From assembly GCF_001045455.1 (NCBI RefSeq), contig NZ_LFNE01000001.1:186001-250000 (forward strand): DNA of 64,000 bases. Reading direction: 5' to 3'. Below the pieces are notes generated by a model. That model was not told the DNA's origin, ran no database searches, and saw only the letters and a list, made by a program, of their open reading frames with translations. Source of the DNA: Chryseobacterium sp. FH2 (GTDB taxonomy: Bacteria > Bacteroidota > Bacteroidia > Flavobacteriales > Weeksellaceae). The stretch's first letter is position 1; every line of letters begins with the position of its first letter. A program made the position numbers and the translations under genes. Shown here piece by piece: positions 28,244-35,595 of the stretch.

Positions 28244-29452
28244 ATGAAGAAAAAACATCACAAAAAGAAACCTAGCGTTTTTAAAAAATGGACAGGAAAA
28301 CTGCATTTGTGGTTGGGCTTAGGTATTGGTTTTTTAATTTTTATTATATCCATTACCGGTGCACTGTATGTTTTTAAAGATGAAATTGAAAACCTGACCA
28401 GAAAAGATGTTATCTATCACAACGAGAAGAATATCGAGCAAAAGCAGGTTCTTCCGATTCGTGTTTTAGAAAAATCTGTCGTTGAGCAGGTAAAGGAAAA
28501 ATATCCTGTTCACTGGGTAAATATTCCTATTGATAAGAAGATGTCTTATCTTTTTTATTGGTATGAACATAACCCAAAAGGCTGGAATTATTTTGATGAA
28601 TTCCCCATCTATAAAGTCGCTTATGTAAACCCCTACGACGGAAAGGTTTTAAGAACTTACGACGAGAAAAACGGCTTTTTTCAGATTGTAAAAATGATTC
28701 ACTGGAGTTATTTATTAAAACAGGACTGGGGAACTTATCTTGTAGGGATTCCGGTAATTATCTTTATTATTATGCTGATTTCCGGTATTATTCTTTGGTG
28801 GCCGAAAAACAAAGCAGCCAGAAAACAACGTTTCTCTTTCAAATGGCAAAACGTAAAAAGCTGGAAACGAAAAAATTATGACCTTCACAACGTTTTAGGA
28901 TTTTATGCATCTATTTTTGCTTTAATCTTTTCCATTACGGGGCTTTTCTATGCATTTTTCATTGTTCAGGCGATGATTTATGTGGTTTTTTCGGGTGGTG
29001 AAACAAAATATCCTGACTTTTCACACATCAAAACAAAAGCTCCTATTGAATTGCGAAATGAAGGAACTTTAGATAAAATCAGCAATACCGTAAAAGCAAA
29101 ATACCCTGATTCTTATGGTTTCTCAATTGATTTGGGACATGAGCACATGGACGATCATGAGCACCCGAATTTTGAAGTATATGTAAAGCACTTATCCTAT
29201 TCTTATCATAAAAGCAGCAGTTTAATCTTTGATGAAAATTCAGGAGAATTGCTTCACACTCACGACATGAAAGACAAAAATTTCGGAGAAAAAGCAGTTG
29301 GAGCCAATTATGATATTCATGTAGGATCTATTTTGGGATTACCTACAAAGATCATTGCTTTTGTTGTGAGTTTGATATGTGCCTCATTACCCGTAACCGG
29401 CTTCTTGGTTTGGTGGGGAAGAAGAAAAAAGAAAACGCCGAAAACGGCTTAA
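28244..29452 (+). CDS. PepSY-associated TM helix protein (second copy)
   Basis: A 402-residue paralogue of the protein at 24876: the same His/Lys-rich start (MKKKHHKKKPSVFKKWTGKL), the same four-helix plan and the same His motifs (IHWSYLLKQDWGTY, NYDLHNVLGFYASI, NYDIHVGSILGLPT). It adds a His/Glu/Asp-rich patch (GHEHMDDHEHPNFE) in the second outside domain, which could bind metal. It follows the second receptor by 51 bases. Together the four genes look like two receptor-reductase modules. After the gene, 29453-29538 is AT-rich without a clear terminator. Confidence 0.85.
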   Translation: MKKKHHKKKPSVFKKWTGKLHLWLGLGIGFLIFIISITGALYVFKDEIENLTRKDVIYHNEKNIEQKQVLPIRVLEKSVVEQVKEKYPVHWVNIPIDKKMSYLFYWYEHNPKGWNYFDEFPIYKVAYVNPYDGKVLRTYDEKNGFFQIVKMIHWSYLLKQDWGTYLVGIPVIIFIIMLISGIILWWPKNKAARKQRFSFKWQNVKSWKRKNYDLHNVLGFYASIFALIFSITGLFYAFFIVQAMIYVVFSGGETKYPDFSHIKTKAPIELRNEGTLDKISNTVKAKYPDSYGFSIDLGHEHMDDHEHPNFEVYVKHLSYSYHKSSSLIFDENSGELLHTHDMKDKNFGEKAVGANYDIHVGSILGLPTKIIAFVVSLICASLPVTGFLVWWGRRKKKTPKTA

Positions 29453-29538
29453 TTTTTTTTTAAAAATAAATGTCTAGTTAATAATCTATTAATACAATCT
29501 TTTTTATAATTTTAACCCTTTAGAATTTAAGAATAGAA

Positions 29539-30507
29539 ATGTCATTACTAGATTTATCAAAAAACGTTGCCCTTGGAATTGATATTGGAGGGACTAATAC
29601 TAAATTTGGAGTTGTAAATCACCGAGGTGAAGTTCTTGAAAAAGGAAATCTGCGTACAGATGCCTATGAAACTGTAGAACAGTACATCGATGCTTTATAC
29701 GAAAACATTTATCCTCTAATCGAAAGGCACAGCAAAGAGAGAACTTTTGATGGAATCGGGATTGGAGCTCCCAATGGCAATTATTATACAGGAACAATTG
29801 AGCAGGCTCCGAATTTACCATGGAAAGGCGTGATTCCTTTTGGTAAATTGATGACTGAAAAATTTGGTCTGCCTGCAACGGTTACTAATGATGCAAATGC
29901 TGCTGCTTATGGTGAAATGCTTTTCGGGGCAGCACGCGGAATGAAAGATTTCATTATGATCACTTTAGGAACAGGTGTAGGAAGCGGAATTGTATCAAGC
30001 GGAAAATTAATCTACGGACATGACGGATTTGCAGGAGAACTAGGTCACACGATTGTAAAACCAGGAGGAAGAAAACACTGGAGTACAGGTTCTGAAGGAA
30101 GCTTGGAAGCTTATGCATCAGCAACAGGAATTGCTATTACGGCAAAAAAAATGAGAGCTGAATTTCCGGAATCTATGCTAAGTCAATTCCCTGAAGAAGA
30201 AATCAATTCTAAAACAGTTCACGAATGTGCTTTAAAAGGTGATTTAATTGCTATTGAAGTATTCAGATATACGGGGCAGAAATTAGGTGAAGCATTGGCA
30301 AATTTCGTGATGTTCTCATCACCGGAAGCTATTCTTTTATTTGGAGGAGTTATTAAAGCAGGTGATTTTATTTTGAAACCAGCAAAACTTCATATGGAAA
30401 GAAACCTTCTTCCAATTTTCAGAAATAAAGTGAAATTGGTTTTCAGTGAACTGGATGAAGCAGATGCAGCTATTCTTGGTGCAAGTGCTTTGGTTTGGGA
30501 AAAATAA
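29539..30507 (+). CDS. ROK family sugar kinase (glucokinase-like)
   Basis: A 322-residue cytoplasmic kinase of the ROK family, probably phosphorylating glucose or an N-acetyl hexosamine. ATP-binding GIDIGGTNTKFGVV is near the N-terminus, the catalytic Asp lies in TNDANAAAYGE, and ITLGTGVGSGI and AGELGHTIV follow. The ROK zinc motif (usually CxCGxxGCxE) reads HWSTGSEGSLEAYAS here, so the zinc Cys residues are lost; this is seen in some Bacteroidota members. There is no repressor-type helix-turn-helix. It appears to be monocistronic, ending at the terminator at 30532. Confidence 0.88.
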   Translation: MSLLDLSKNVALGIDIGGTNTKFGVVNHRGEVLEKGNLRTDAYETVEQYIDALYENIYPLIERHSKERTFDGIGIGAPNGNYYTGTIEQAPNLPWKGVIPFGKLMTEKFGLPATVTNDANAAAYGEMLFGAARGMKDFIMITLGTGVGSGIVSSGKLIYGHDGFAGELGHTIVKPGGRKHWSTGSEGSLEAYASATGIAITAKKMRAEFPESMLSQFPEEEINSKTVHECALKGDLIAIEVFRYTGQKLGEALANFVMFSSPEAILLFGGVIKAGDFILKPAKLHMERNLLPIFRNKVKLVFSELDEADAAILGASALVWEK

Positions 30508-30531
30508 TTTAAATTTCTTTTAATAATATTG

Positions 30532-30556
30532 AGCATTCTTTTGAGGATGCTTTTTT
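30532..30556 (+). terminator. Rho-independent terminator of the ROK gene
   Basis: AGCATTC (30532-30538), loop TTTTGA, GGATGCT (30545-30551), then T run; one G-T pair. Confidence 0.7.
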
Positions 30557-30634
30557 GTTTTTATTATTTGTGAAATCTATTAATGCCATTTTCTTTACAA
30601 GATTGCTTTCATCATAAAATGGAAAAGTTTTTCA

Positions 30635-30642
30635 TACTTTTG
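30635..30642 (+). promoter_or_regulatory. -7 box of msrA
   Basis: TACTTTTG, a perfect TAnnTTTG, 32 bases before the ATG at 30675. Confidence 0.55.
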
Positions 30643-30674
30643 ATTAGTTTTTTCAATTTAATAATCAACCTAAA

Positions 30675-31229
30675 ATGGATAACAATAATTTAGAACAAAT
30701 CACTTTCGGTGGCGGATGTTTCTGGTGTGTGGAAAGCTGTTTTAATATGCTAAAAGGAGTACAATCTGCAGTTTCTGGATATTCCGGAGGTCATAAGGAC
30801 AACCCAACTTATGAGGAAGTTTGCACAGGTGAAACAGGGCACGCAGAAGTGGTACAAATCACTTATGATCCGGCAATTATTTCTTATGAACAATTAATGG
30901 ATGTATTCTTTTTCCTTCATGACCCTACTCAGCTCAACAGACAGGGAAATGATATCGGGACGCAATATCGCTCGGTAATTTACTATAAAGATGACACCGA
31001 AAAAGCTAAGGCCGAAAAAGCAATTAAAACTTCTCAGGAATCTGGAAGATGGCCTGGAACTTACGTAACAGAATTAACAAAATTCGATAAATTTTGGCCT
31101 GCTGAACAGTATCACCAAGGATATTACAACGAAAATCCAACTCAGCCCTATTGTAGTGCCGTAGTTGGTCCGAAAATTCAGAAATTCAAAAAACATTTCG
31201 GAGAACTTGGGATGTTGAGTGCTGAATAA
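30675..31229 (+). CDS. msrA: Peptide-methionine (S)-S-oxide reductase
   Basis: Repairs methionine sulfoxide (S form) in proteins using thioredoxin. The 184-residue cytoplasmic protein shows the active-site motif GGGCFWC with catalytic Cys at residue 15, followed by family motifs SGYSGGHKDNPTYEEVCTG, GHAEVV, DPTQLNRQGNDIGTQYRS and EQYHQGYYNENP. No fused MsrB domain. Usual length for a stand-alone MsrA. Own promoter; shares a bidirectional hairpin with the convergent gene at 31297. Confidence 0.96.
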   Translation: MDNNNLEQITFGGGCFWCVESCFNMLKGVQSAVSGYSGGHKDNPTYEEVCTGETGHAEVVQITYDPAIISYEQLMDVFFFLHDPTQLNRQGNDIGTQYRSVIYYKDDTEKAKAEKAIKTSQESGRWPGTYVTELTKFDKFWPAEQYHQGYYNENPTQPYCSAVVGPKIQKFKKHFGELGMLSAE

Positions 31230-31252
31230 AAACAAACAAATTCTATTTATAT

Positions 31253-31286
31253 AAACCACAGGGTATTTTATACTTTGTGGTTTTTT
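31253..31286 (+). terminator. Terminator after msrA
   Basis: AAACCACA (31253-31260) pairs with TGTGGTTT (31276-31283), followed by T run on the plus strand. A-rich left side may let it act in both directions. Confidence 0.7.
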
Positions 31287-31296
31287 ATGCAAAAAC

Positions 31297-32127
31297 TTAT
31301 TCCTCAATTTCTACTGAATCAGATTGCTGACCAGCATATTTACTAATCATAAAAGGAGTTGATTTTCTCAATTCTTTTCCTGTGCCGGGATCTATTCCGT
31401 CTTTTGTAAAAAATTCAACTTCTCCGTTGTATTTTGAATACCAGGTTTTTCCAACAGCATTTTCAACGGTCAATGTATCTTTTCGCAAAATTCTCTTAAA
31501 AAATTGTAATTCAACCTCATCTATAGGAATTTTTTTATCAAAAAGAGGGTTCTTATTATTACAATCTACTAATTTATACTCACTTCCATCCCAATACATA
31601 CATTCCAACGTTGGTAAAATTCCGGCAAAACCATAGGTCTTCTTCTTTGGATGTGAAAAAACAACACTTCCCGTAACAAGGCAAACCAGCAGAGCTATTT
31701 CCATAATACCCATTCCGTTTTTCTTCATAAACTCAGGCATTTTGAAGTTTTGCTCATTTGTAATGTTGATAATTATATTAGAAAGCTTTTCAGTAATTGA
31801 CTCTTCGTCTCTATCAACGCTTATTTTGACGGTTGTTTTGTTAGCTTCTTTATCTTTCTTTACAAATGTTCTGGAGAAATCAGCGAAGTCTTTGTAGCCT
31901 AAATATTGACTCAGTTTATCTAGCTTATATGGATCTATTCCAATATCATCATTCTTCTCAACAAAAGCTTCATAATACCTAACTAAAGTTTTTTCCGAAA
32001 TTTTAAAATCCAATAATTCTTCAAGTTTTCCCCAAAGATAAAATGCTAAACCACTTTTAGTATCTTTTTCAGAATCCTCTTTTGCCTTATTAAAGACCTC
32101 ATTGATCAATAGTTTTCTTTTGGACAT
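31297..32127 (-). CDS. Single-pass membrane protein with cytoplasmic helical domain, function unknown
   Basis: A 276-residue protein. The N-terminal 85 residues are helical and look like a small DNA- or protein-binding domain (KISEKTLVRYYEAFVEKN, YKLDKLSQYLGYKDFADFS), of a kind seen in other flavobacterial proteins. One membrane helix lies at about 138-158. The outer C-terminal part (about 160-276) has two Cys and ends in acidic residues. The start codon lies 51 bases from the inverted repeat TTACGG-N4-CCGTAA at 32179, and this repeat recurs before the operon at 35253. So it is probably controlled together with that operon, and the two-component genes lie between. Function is unknown; an anti-sigma or signalling role is only a guess. 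Confidence 0.6.
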   Translation of the reverse strand: MSKRKLLINEVFNKAKEDSEKDTKSGLAFYLWGKLEELLDFKISEKTLVRYYEAFVEKNDDIGIDPYKLDKLSQYLGYKDFADFSRTFVKKDKEANKTTVKISVDRDEESITEKLSNIIINITNEQNFKMPEFMKKNGMGIMEIALLVCLVTGSVVFSHPKKKTYGFAGILPTLECMYWDGSEYKLVDCNNKNPLFDKKIPIDEVELQFFKRILRKDTLTVENAVGKTWYSKYNGEVEFFTKDGIDPGTGKELRKSTPFMISKYAGQQSDSVEIEE

Positions 32128-32178
32128 AATTAGTTTTTTAAGGGCAATACAAAATAGATAATTTTTGACCGTGTCGCA

Positions 32179-32194
32179 TTACGGTTTTCCGTAA
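32179..32194. promoter_or_regulatory. Inverted repeat operator candidate, copy 1
   Basis: TTACGGTTTTCCGTAA, a 6-4-6 inverted repeat. Its centre lies 36.5 bases from the end of the -7-like box TATTTTG (minus strand, 32150-32156) of the gene at 31297. Copy 2 at 35185 has the same distance to its box. This suits an activator contacting RNA polymerase. Confidence 0.65.
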
Positions 32195-32513
32195 GACAAT
32201 TTTTCCATTTTCGTGTCCATCGATGTCCATACTTTGTCTAACACTCGCCTGCCGATTTGTTTCATCTTTGCTTCAGAAATCAGTGATAAACAAAACATTA
32301 TAAAAACAAATTTACAAAACTGATTTCAAAAAAGCCAGATAAAACGGAGGAAAACTCTGGATTGGGAAGCAGCTGTTTCTCTTCCGTTTTTGATGGTTCA
32401 CTTCCCTAAAAATTTAAGAAGCGCTTCAAAATTTTAAAAAAAACGTGCAACCCTGCTTGTGATCTGTTTCACAAGGAAGAAGCACCTAAAGCTAACAATT
32501 AAATTCTAAGGAA
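32195..32513. other. Gene-less leader region before the small peptide
   Basis: About 320 bases without a gene. It contains an imperfect GTCCAT direct repeat (near 32216-32230) and a weak hairpin GGAAG...CTTCC around 32367-32387. It probably holds the promoter and a long 5' leader of the gene at 32514. No other structure seen. Confidence 0.3.
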
Positions 32514-32714
32514 ATGATCCAGTTTATATTAATGCTATTAGGTTTAGCATTTTCAAATAATAATGCCAATACAGCGGCATGTAATAACAATCAAACACCA
32601 TTGACACTGCAAACCAACAATCCAAGTTTAGGAAACGGAGAAGGGGGACCCGGAAGCGGAGGAGGAACAACAGGAGATACGGGGCAAACACCTCCACCTT
32701 TCACAACTCCATAA
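32514..32714 (+). CDS. Small Gly/Asn/Pro-rich exported or membrane peptide
   Basis: A 66-residue peptide: a short hydrophobic N-terminus (MIQFILMLLGLAFS) then a low-complexity region rich in Asn, Gln, Thr, Gly and Pro ending in PPPFTTP. A good ribosome site (AAGGA) directly precedes the ATG, and a strong terminator follows 6 bases after the stop, so it is a real transcription unit. It lies just before the histidine kinase gene on the same strand. A role as a secreted signal sensed by that kinase is conceivable but has no direct support. No family recognised. Confidence 0.55.
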   Translation: MIQFILMLLGLAFSNNNANTAACNNNQTPLTLQTNNPSLGNGEGGPGSGGGTTGDTGQTPPPFTTP

Positions 32715-32720
32715 TAACAG

Positions 32721-32750
32721 AAGGACAGATTGTATAAATCTGTCCTTTTC
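32721..32750 (+). terminator. Rho-independent terminator of the small peptide gene
   Basis: AAGGACAGATT (32721-32731), loop GTATA, AATCTGTCCTT (32737-32747), then T. Perfect 11-bp stem separating the peptide from the kinase gene. Confidence 0.85.
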
Positions 32751-32777
32751 ACTACTTTGCATTATAGAACTATAACT

Positions 32778-34445
32778 ATGAAAAAAATAATATTATTAAT
32801 AATATCACTGGTTTTAACTTCATGTTCAAAAAAGGAACCCTCACAAGAAAACTCTAGACAAGAAAACTCCTTACATGCTCATGCAAGAGAACTTAGAAAT
32901 AAAAATATTACCGATTCAGCTTTCTACTATTACACATTAGCAAAGGATGAATATATTAAAAACAATGATTCGCTAAGAGCAGGTCAATGTTTAGTAAATA
33001 TGGCAATTATTGAGACAAAAAAGGGAGATTTCTATGGTTCCATTGAAACCTCAATTGAGGCCAATAAGTTTCTTTCTAATATTAAAGACAGCATTGTGAG
33101 CCGAGATCTTGCCGCTAGTTATAATAATATGGGAATAGCATATTACTATATGTATAACTATGATGAAGCAATCAAATGTTATAAAGATGCAATCAGATAT
33201 TCAATTAATAATAAAACAAAATATACTTATTATAATAATTTAGCTGTTTCTTTATTGAAAGAAAACGATTCAAGGCAAGCATTAGAATATTTAAAACATG
33301 CAATTTTAATTAAAGATAGCATAGAGTATGCTAGAGCCCTAAATAATCTAGCTAAAGCAAAATTTATGGAAGATAAAAGTTATAATCCCTTAAATGAATT
33401 TTATAAAGCTTTAGAAATAAGACAAAACAATAAAGACACAGAAGGATTAAATTCTAGCTACTCTACTTTATCCGAATATTTTAAAAATAAAGATAAAAGT
33501 AAAGCTTTTTTTTACGCACGAAAAATGTTCCAGACAGCTATAATTCTAAAAAATCCGGAAGATAAACTTCAAGCATTAAATAAACTTATAGAAATGGAGC
33601 CTAAGAATTTTTCGGAATATTTTAAGGTTTATCAAATTCTTAATGATAGTCTTATTATATCTAGAAATCGTGCAAAAAATCAGTTTGCTTATTTTCGATA
33701 TGGAATAGAAAAAGAAAAAGCGGAAAATTTGGCTCTAAAAGCAGATGCAATCGAAAAGGAAAACTATATTCTACAACAATATTTTCTTTTAGTAGGTTTA
33801 ATTATAGCCATAATCATCATTATAATTTGGTACAGAAGAAGACAGATAAGACTAAAACAAGAAAAAGAACTCGAAGTAAAAAACACAGAATTAAAGATGT
33901 CTAAAAAAGTTCATGATGTAGTTGCTAATGGAATTTATCAGGTGATGACAAAGATTGAGAATCAGGAACACTTTGATAAAGACGAAGCGCTTGACGAACT
34001 GGAATTTGTCTATGAAAAATCTAGAGACATTTCTTACGAAAAGATCAATTCTAAAGAAGAAATAGCTTTTGAACAGAAAATTTCTGAGCTTATTGGTTCT
34101 TTTAAAAATGACATCGTAAATACTTATATCGCCGGAAACAACAAAAATATTTGGATTGGCTTAAGCTCCCCAGCAAAAGAAGAACTTTACCAAATCATAC
34201 GTGAACTTTTGGTGAATATGAAAAAACACAGTCAGGCAGACAGGGTAGTTTTTAAATTTGAAAAAATTAATAACAGTATAGAAATCCAGTATACAGACAA
34301 TGGAATAGGCATTTCCGGAGATATTATCCGCAAAAACGGACTCACAAATACGGGATCCCGTATTGAAAATCTGAATGGAAAAATTATTTTTGACACCACA
34401 ACAGAAAAAGGGCTGAGAATCACCCTCTCAATTCCTACATCTTAA
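32778..34445 (+). CDS. TPR-containing lipoprotein sensor histidine kinase
   Basis: A 555-residue kinase. I choose the ATG at 32778 because it gives a lipoprotein signal (MKKIILLIISLVLTSC with Cys at 16); an upstream in-frame ATG at 32730 lies inside the terminator hairpin of the previous gene. TPR-like repeats (about 30-320; GIAYYYMYNYDEAIKCYKDA is typical) form the outside sensor. One membrane helix lies at about 335-355 (FLLVGLIIAIIIIIIWY). Inside follow a HisKA_3-like dimerisation helix with KKVHDVVANGIYQVM (phospho-acceptor His) and a HATPase domain with N-box EELLVNMKKHS-like, YTDNGIGI and GLTNTGSRI. The partner response regulator follows 14 bases downstream. The sensed signal is unknown. 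Confidence 0.85.
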   Translation: MKKIILLIISLVLTSCSKKEPSQENSRQENSLHAHARELRNKNITDSAFYYYTLAKDEYIKNNDSLRAGQCLVNMAIIETKKGDFYGSIETSIEANKFLSNIKDSIVSRDLAASYNNMGIAYYYMYNYDEAIKCYKDAIRYSINNKTKYTYYNNLAVSLLKENDSRQALEYLKHAILIKDSIEYARALNNLAKAKFMEDKSYNPLNEFYKALEIRQNNKDTEGLNSSYSTLSEYFKNKDKSKAFFYARKMFQTAIILKNPEDKLQALNKLIEMEPKNFSEYFKVYQILNDSLIISRNRAKNQFAYFRYGIEKEKAENLALKADAIEKENYILQQYFLLVGLIIAIIIIIIWYRRRQIRLKQEKELEVKNTELKMSKKVHDVVANGIYQVMTKIENQEHFDKDEALDELEFVYEKSRDISYEKINSKEEIAFEQKISELIGSFKNDIVNTYIAGNNKNIWIGLSSPAKEELYQIIRELLVNMKKHSQADRVVFKFEKINNSIEIQYTDNGIGISGDIIRKNGLTNTGSRIENLNGKIIFDTTTEKGLRITLSIPTS

Positions 34446-34459
34446 AAAAAAGACTAAAA

Positions 34460-35125
34460 ATGTTCAAAAAAATTTTAATAGCCGAAGACCACGAAAGCAT
34501 TAGTATTTCAGTTCAGAAAACATTAGAAGAACTCAACGTTCCAAATGTTGACTATGTATATTATTGTGATGATGCATTAGCCAAAGTACAAAGATCCATC
34601 AGGGAAAAAGAGCCTTACGATTTATTGATTACCGATCTCTATTATGAAGATGACCATCGGGATCAAAATATTAAAGACGGGAAAGAACTTGTAGATGAAA
34701 TCAGAAAATTACAGCCAGAATTAAAAGTGATTGTTTTTTCCGCCGAACATAAATCCGGTATTATTGATTCCCTTTTCACTGAGACAAAAATCAATGGTTA
34801 TGTTCGAAAGGCACGAAATGACTCAAAAGACCTGAAAAAAGCTATCGCTTCTGTTTATGTGAATGAAAATTATCTCTCTCTGGATCTGAAACAAGACGTA
34901 AAAAGACTTAACAGTTATGAGTTTACCTCCTATGATATCACTCTGGTTTCTCTTTTATCTCAAGGCGTTTTACAAAAAAATATTCCCGCTTACCTTAAAG
35001 CAAATGACATCAAACCCAATAGTTTAAGCAGTGTCGAAAAAAGATTAAACAGCTTAAAAGAAGACCTTGAAGTCACAAGTAACCAACAATTGGTTGCTTT
35101 TTGCAAAGATTTGGGTATTATTTAA
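34460..35125 (+). CDS. NarL/FixJ-like response regulator
   Basis: A 221-residue regulator. Receiver domain residues: acidic pair at E9-D10 (ILIAEDHES), phospho-acceptor D59 in LLITDLYYED, conserved Ser in VIVFSAEH and Lys in GYVRKARND. The C-terminal 65 residues form a diverged LuxR-type helix-turn-helix with SLLSQGVLQKNIPAYLKAN and SSVEKRLNSLKEDL. It is encoded directly after its kinase. NarL-type proteins bind inverted repeats as dimers. The two TTACGG-N4-CCGTAA sites flanking the kinase/regulator block are good candidate targets; that is inference. A strong terminator follows. Confidence 0.85.
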   Translation: MFKKILIAEDHESISISVQKTLEELNVPNVDYVYYCDDALAKVQRSIREKEPYDLLITDLYYEDDHRDQNIKDGKELVDEIRKLQPELKVIVFSAEHKSGIIDSLFTETKINGYVRKARNDSKDLKKAIASVYVNENYLSLDLKQDVKRLNSYEFTSYDITLVSLLSQGVLQKNIPAYLKANDIKPNSLSSVEKRLNSLKEDLEVTSNQQLVAFCKDLGII

Positions 35126-35150
35126 ACCTTTATCAATATATATTTTATAC

Positions 35151-35181
35151 AAACCTTTCAGCTTTTTTGAAAGGTTTTTTT
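35151..35181 (+). terminator. Terminator of the two-component system genes
   Basis: AAACCTTTCA (35151-35160), loop of seven, TGAAAGGTTT (35168-35177), then T run. It lies directly before the inverted repeat at 35185. Confidence 0.85.
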
Positions 35182-35184
35182 GTT

Positions 35185-35200
35185 TTACGGTTTCCCGTAA
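35185..35200. promoter_or_regulatory. Inverted repeat operator candidate, copy 2
   Basis: TTACGGTTTCCCGTAA, identical to copy 1 at 32179 except for one base in the spacer. Centre lies 36.5 bases from the end of the -7 box of the downstream operon (35222-35229), the same distance as in copy 1. Confidence 0.7.
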
Positions 35201-35221
35201 GGATTGGCTTTTAAAGGGTTA

Positions 35222-35229
35222 TACTTTTG
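35222..35229 (+). promoter_or_regulatory. -7 box of the DUF1508-to-vWA gene run
   Basis: TACTTTTG, a perfect TAnnTTTG, 23 bases before the ATG at 35253. Confidence 0.6.
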
Positions 35230-35252
35230 GAGTATTAAAATTAAAAACAATT

Positions 35253-35585
35253 ATGGGAAAATTCATTATCACACGAAGAGTTAATAACGAATATCAATTC
35301 AACCTAAAAGCCGGAAATGGAGAAATTATTTTAACCAGCGAAGGTTACGTTCAAAAAGCATCTTGTCAAAAAGGAATTGAGTCTGTACGAGTAAATTCTC
35401 AGGACGATTCAAGATACGAAAGAAGAATTTCGGTAAACAACAAAGATTATTTTGTTTTAAAAGCGAGAAATGGAGAAATCATTGGTAAAAGTCAGCTTTA
35501 CAATTCGAAATCAGGCATGGAAAACGGAATTGAGTCTGTAAAAAAAAATGCTCCGCTTGCGGAAGTTATTGATGAAACTATTTAA
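35253..35585 (+). CDS. YegP family protein (DUF1508)
   Basis: A 110-residue protein made of two tandem DUF1508 units, each with beta strands and a helix: YQFNLKAGNGEIILTSEGY plus GIESVRVNS, and YFVLKARNGEIIGKSQLY plus GIESVKKNA. A longer in-frame start at 35067 lies inside the regulator gene and upstream of the -7 box, so the ATG at 35253 is preferred. YegP-like proteins are small and of uncertain role, often stress-linked. It is the first gene of a seven-gene plus-strand run controlled by the TTACGG-N4-CCGTAA site; the next gene begins 10 bases after its stop. Confidence 0.88.
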   Translation: MGKFIITRRVNNEYQFNLKAGNGEIILTSEGYVQKASCQKGIESVRVNSQDDSRYERRISVNNKDYFVLKARNGEIIGKSQLYNSKSGMENGIESVKKNAPLAEVIDETI

Positions 35586-35595
35586 AAAACAAACA

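Noticed and set aside
35067..35252. Long N-terminal extension of the DUF1508 protein
   Set aside because: It runs through the end of the response regulator gene, its terminator and the -7 box; the ATG at 35253 fits the family.
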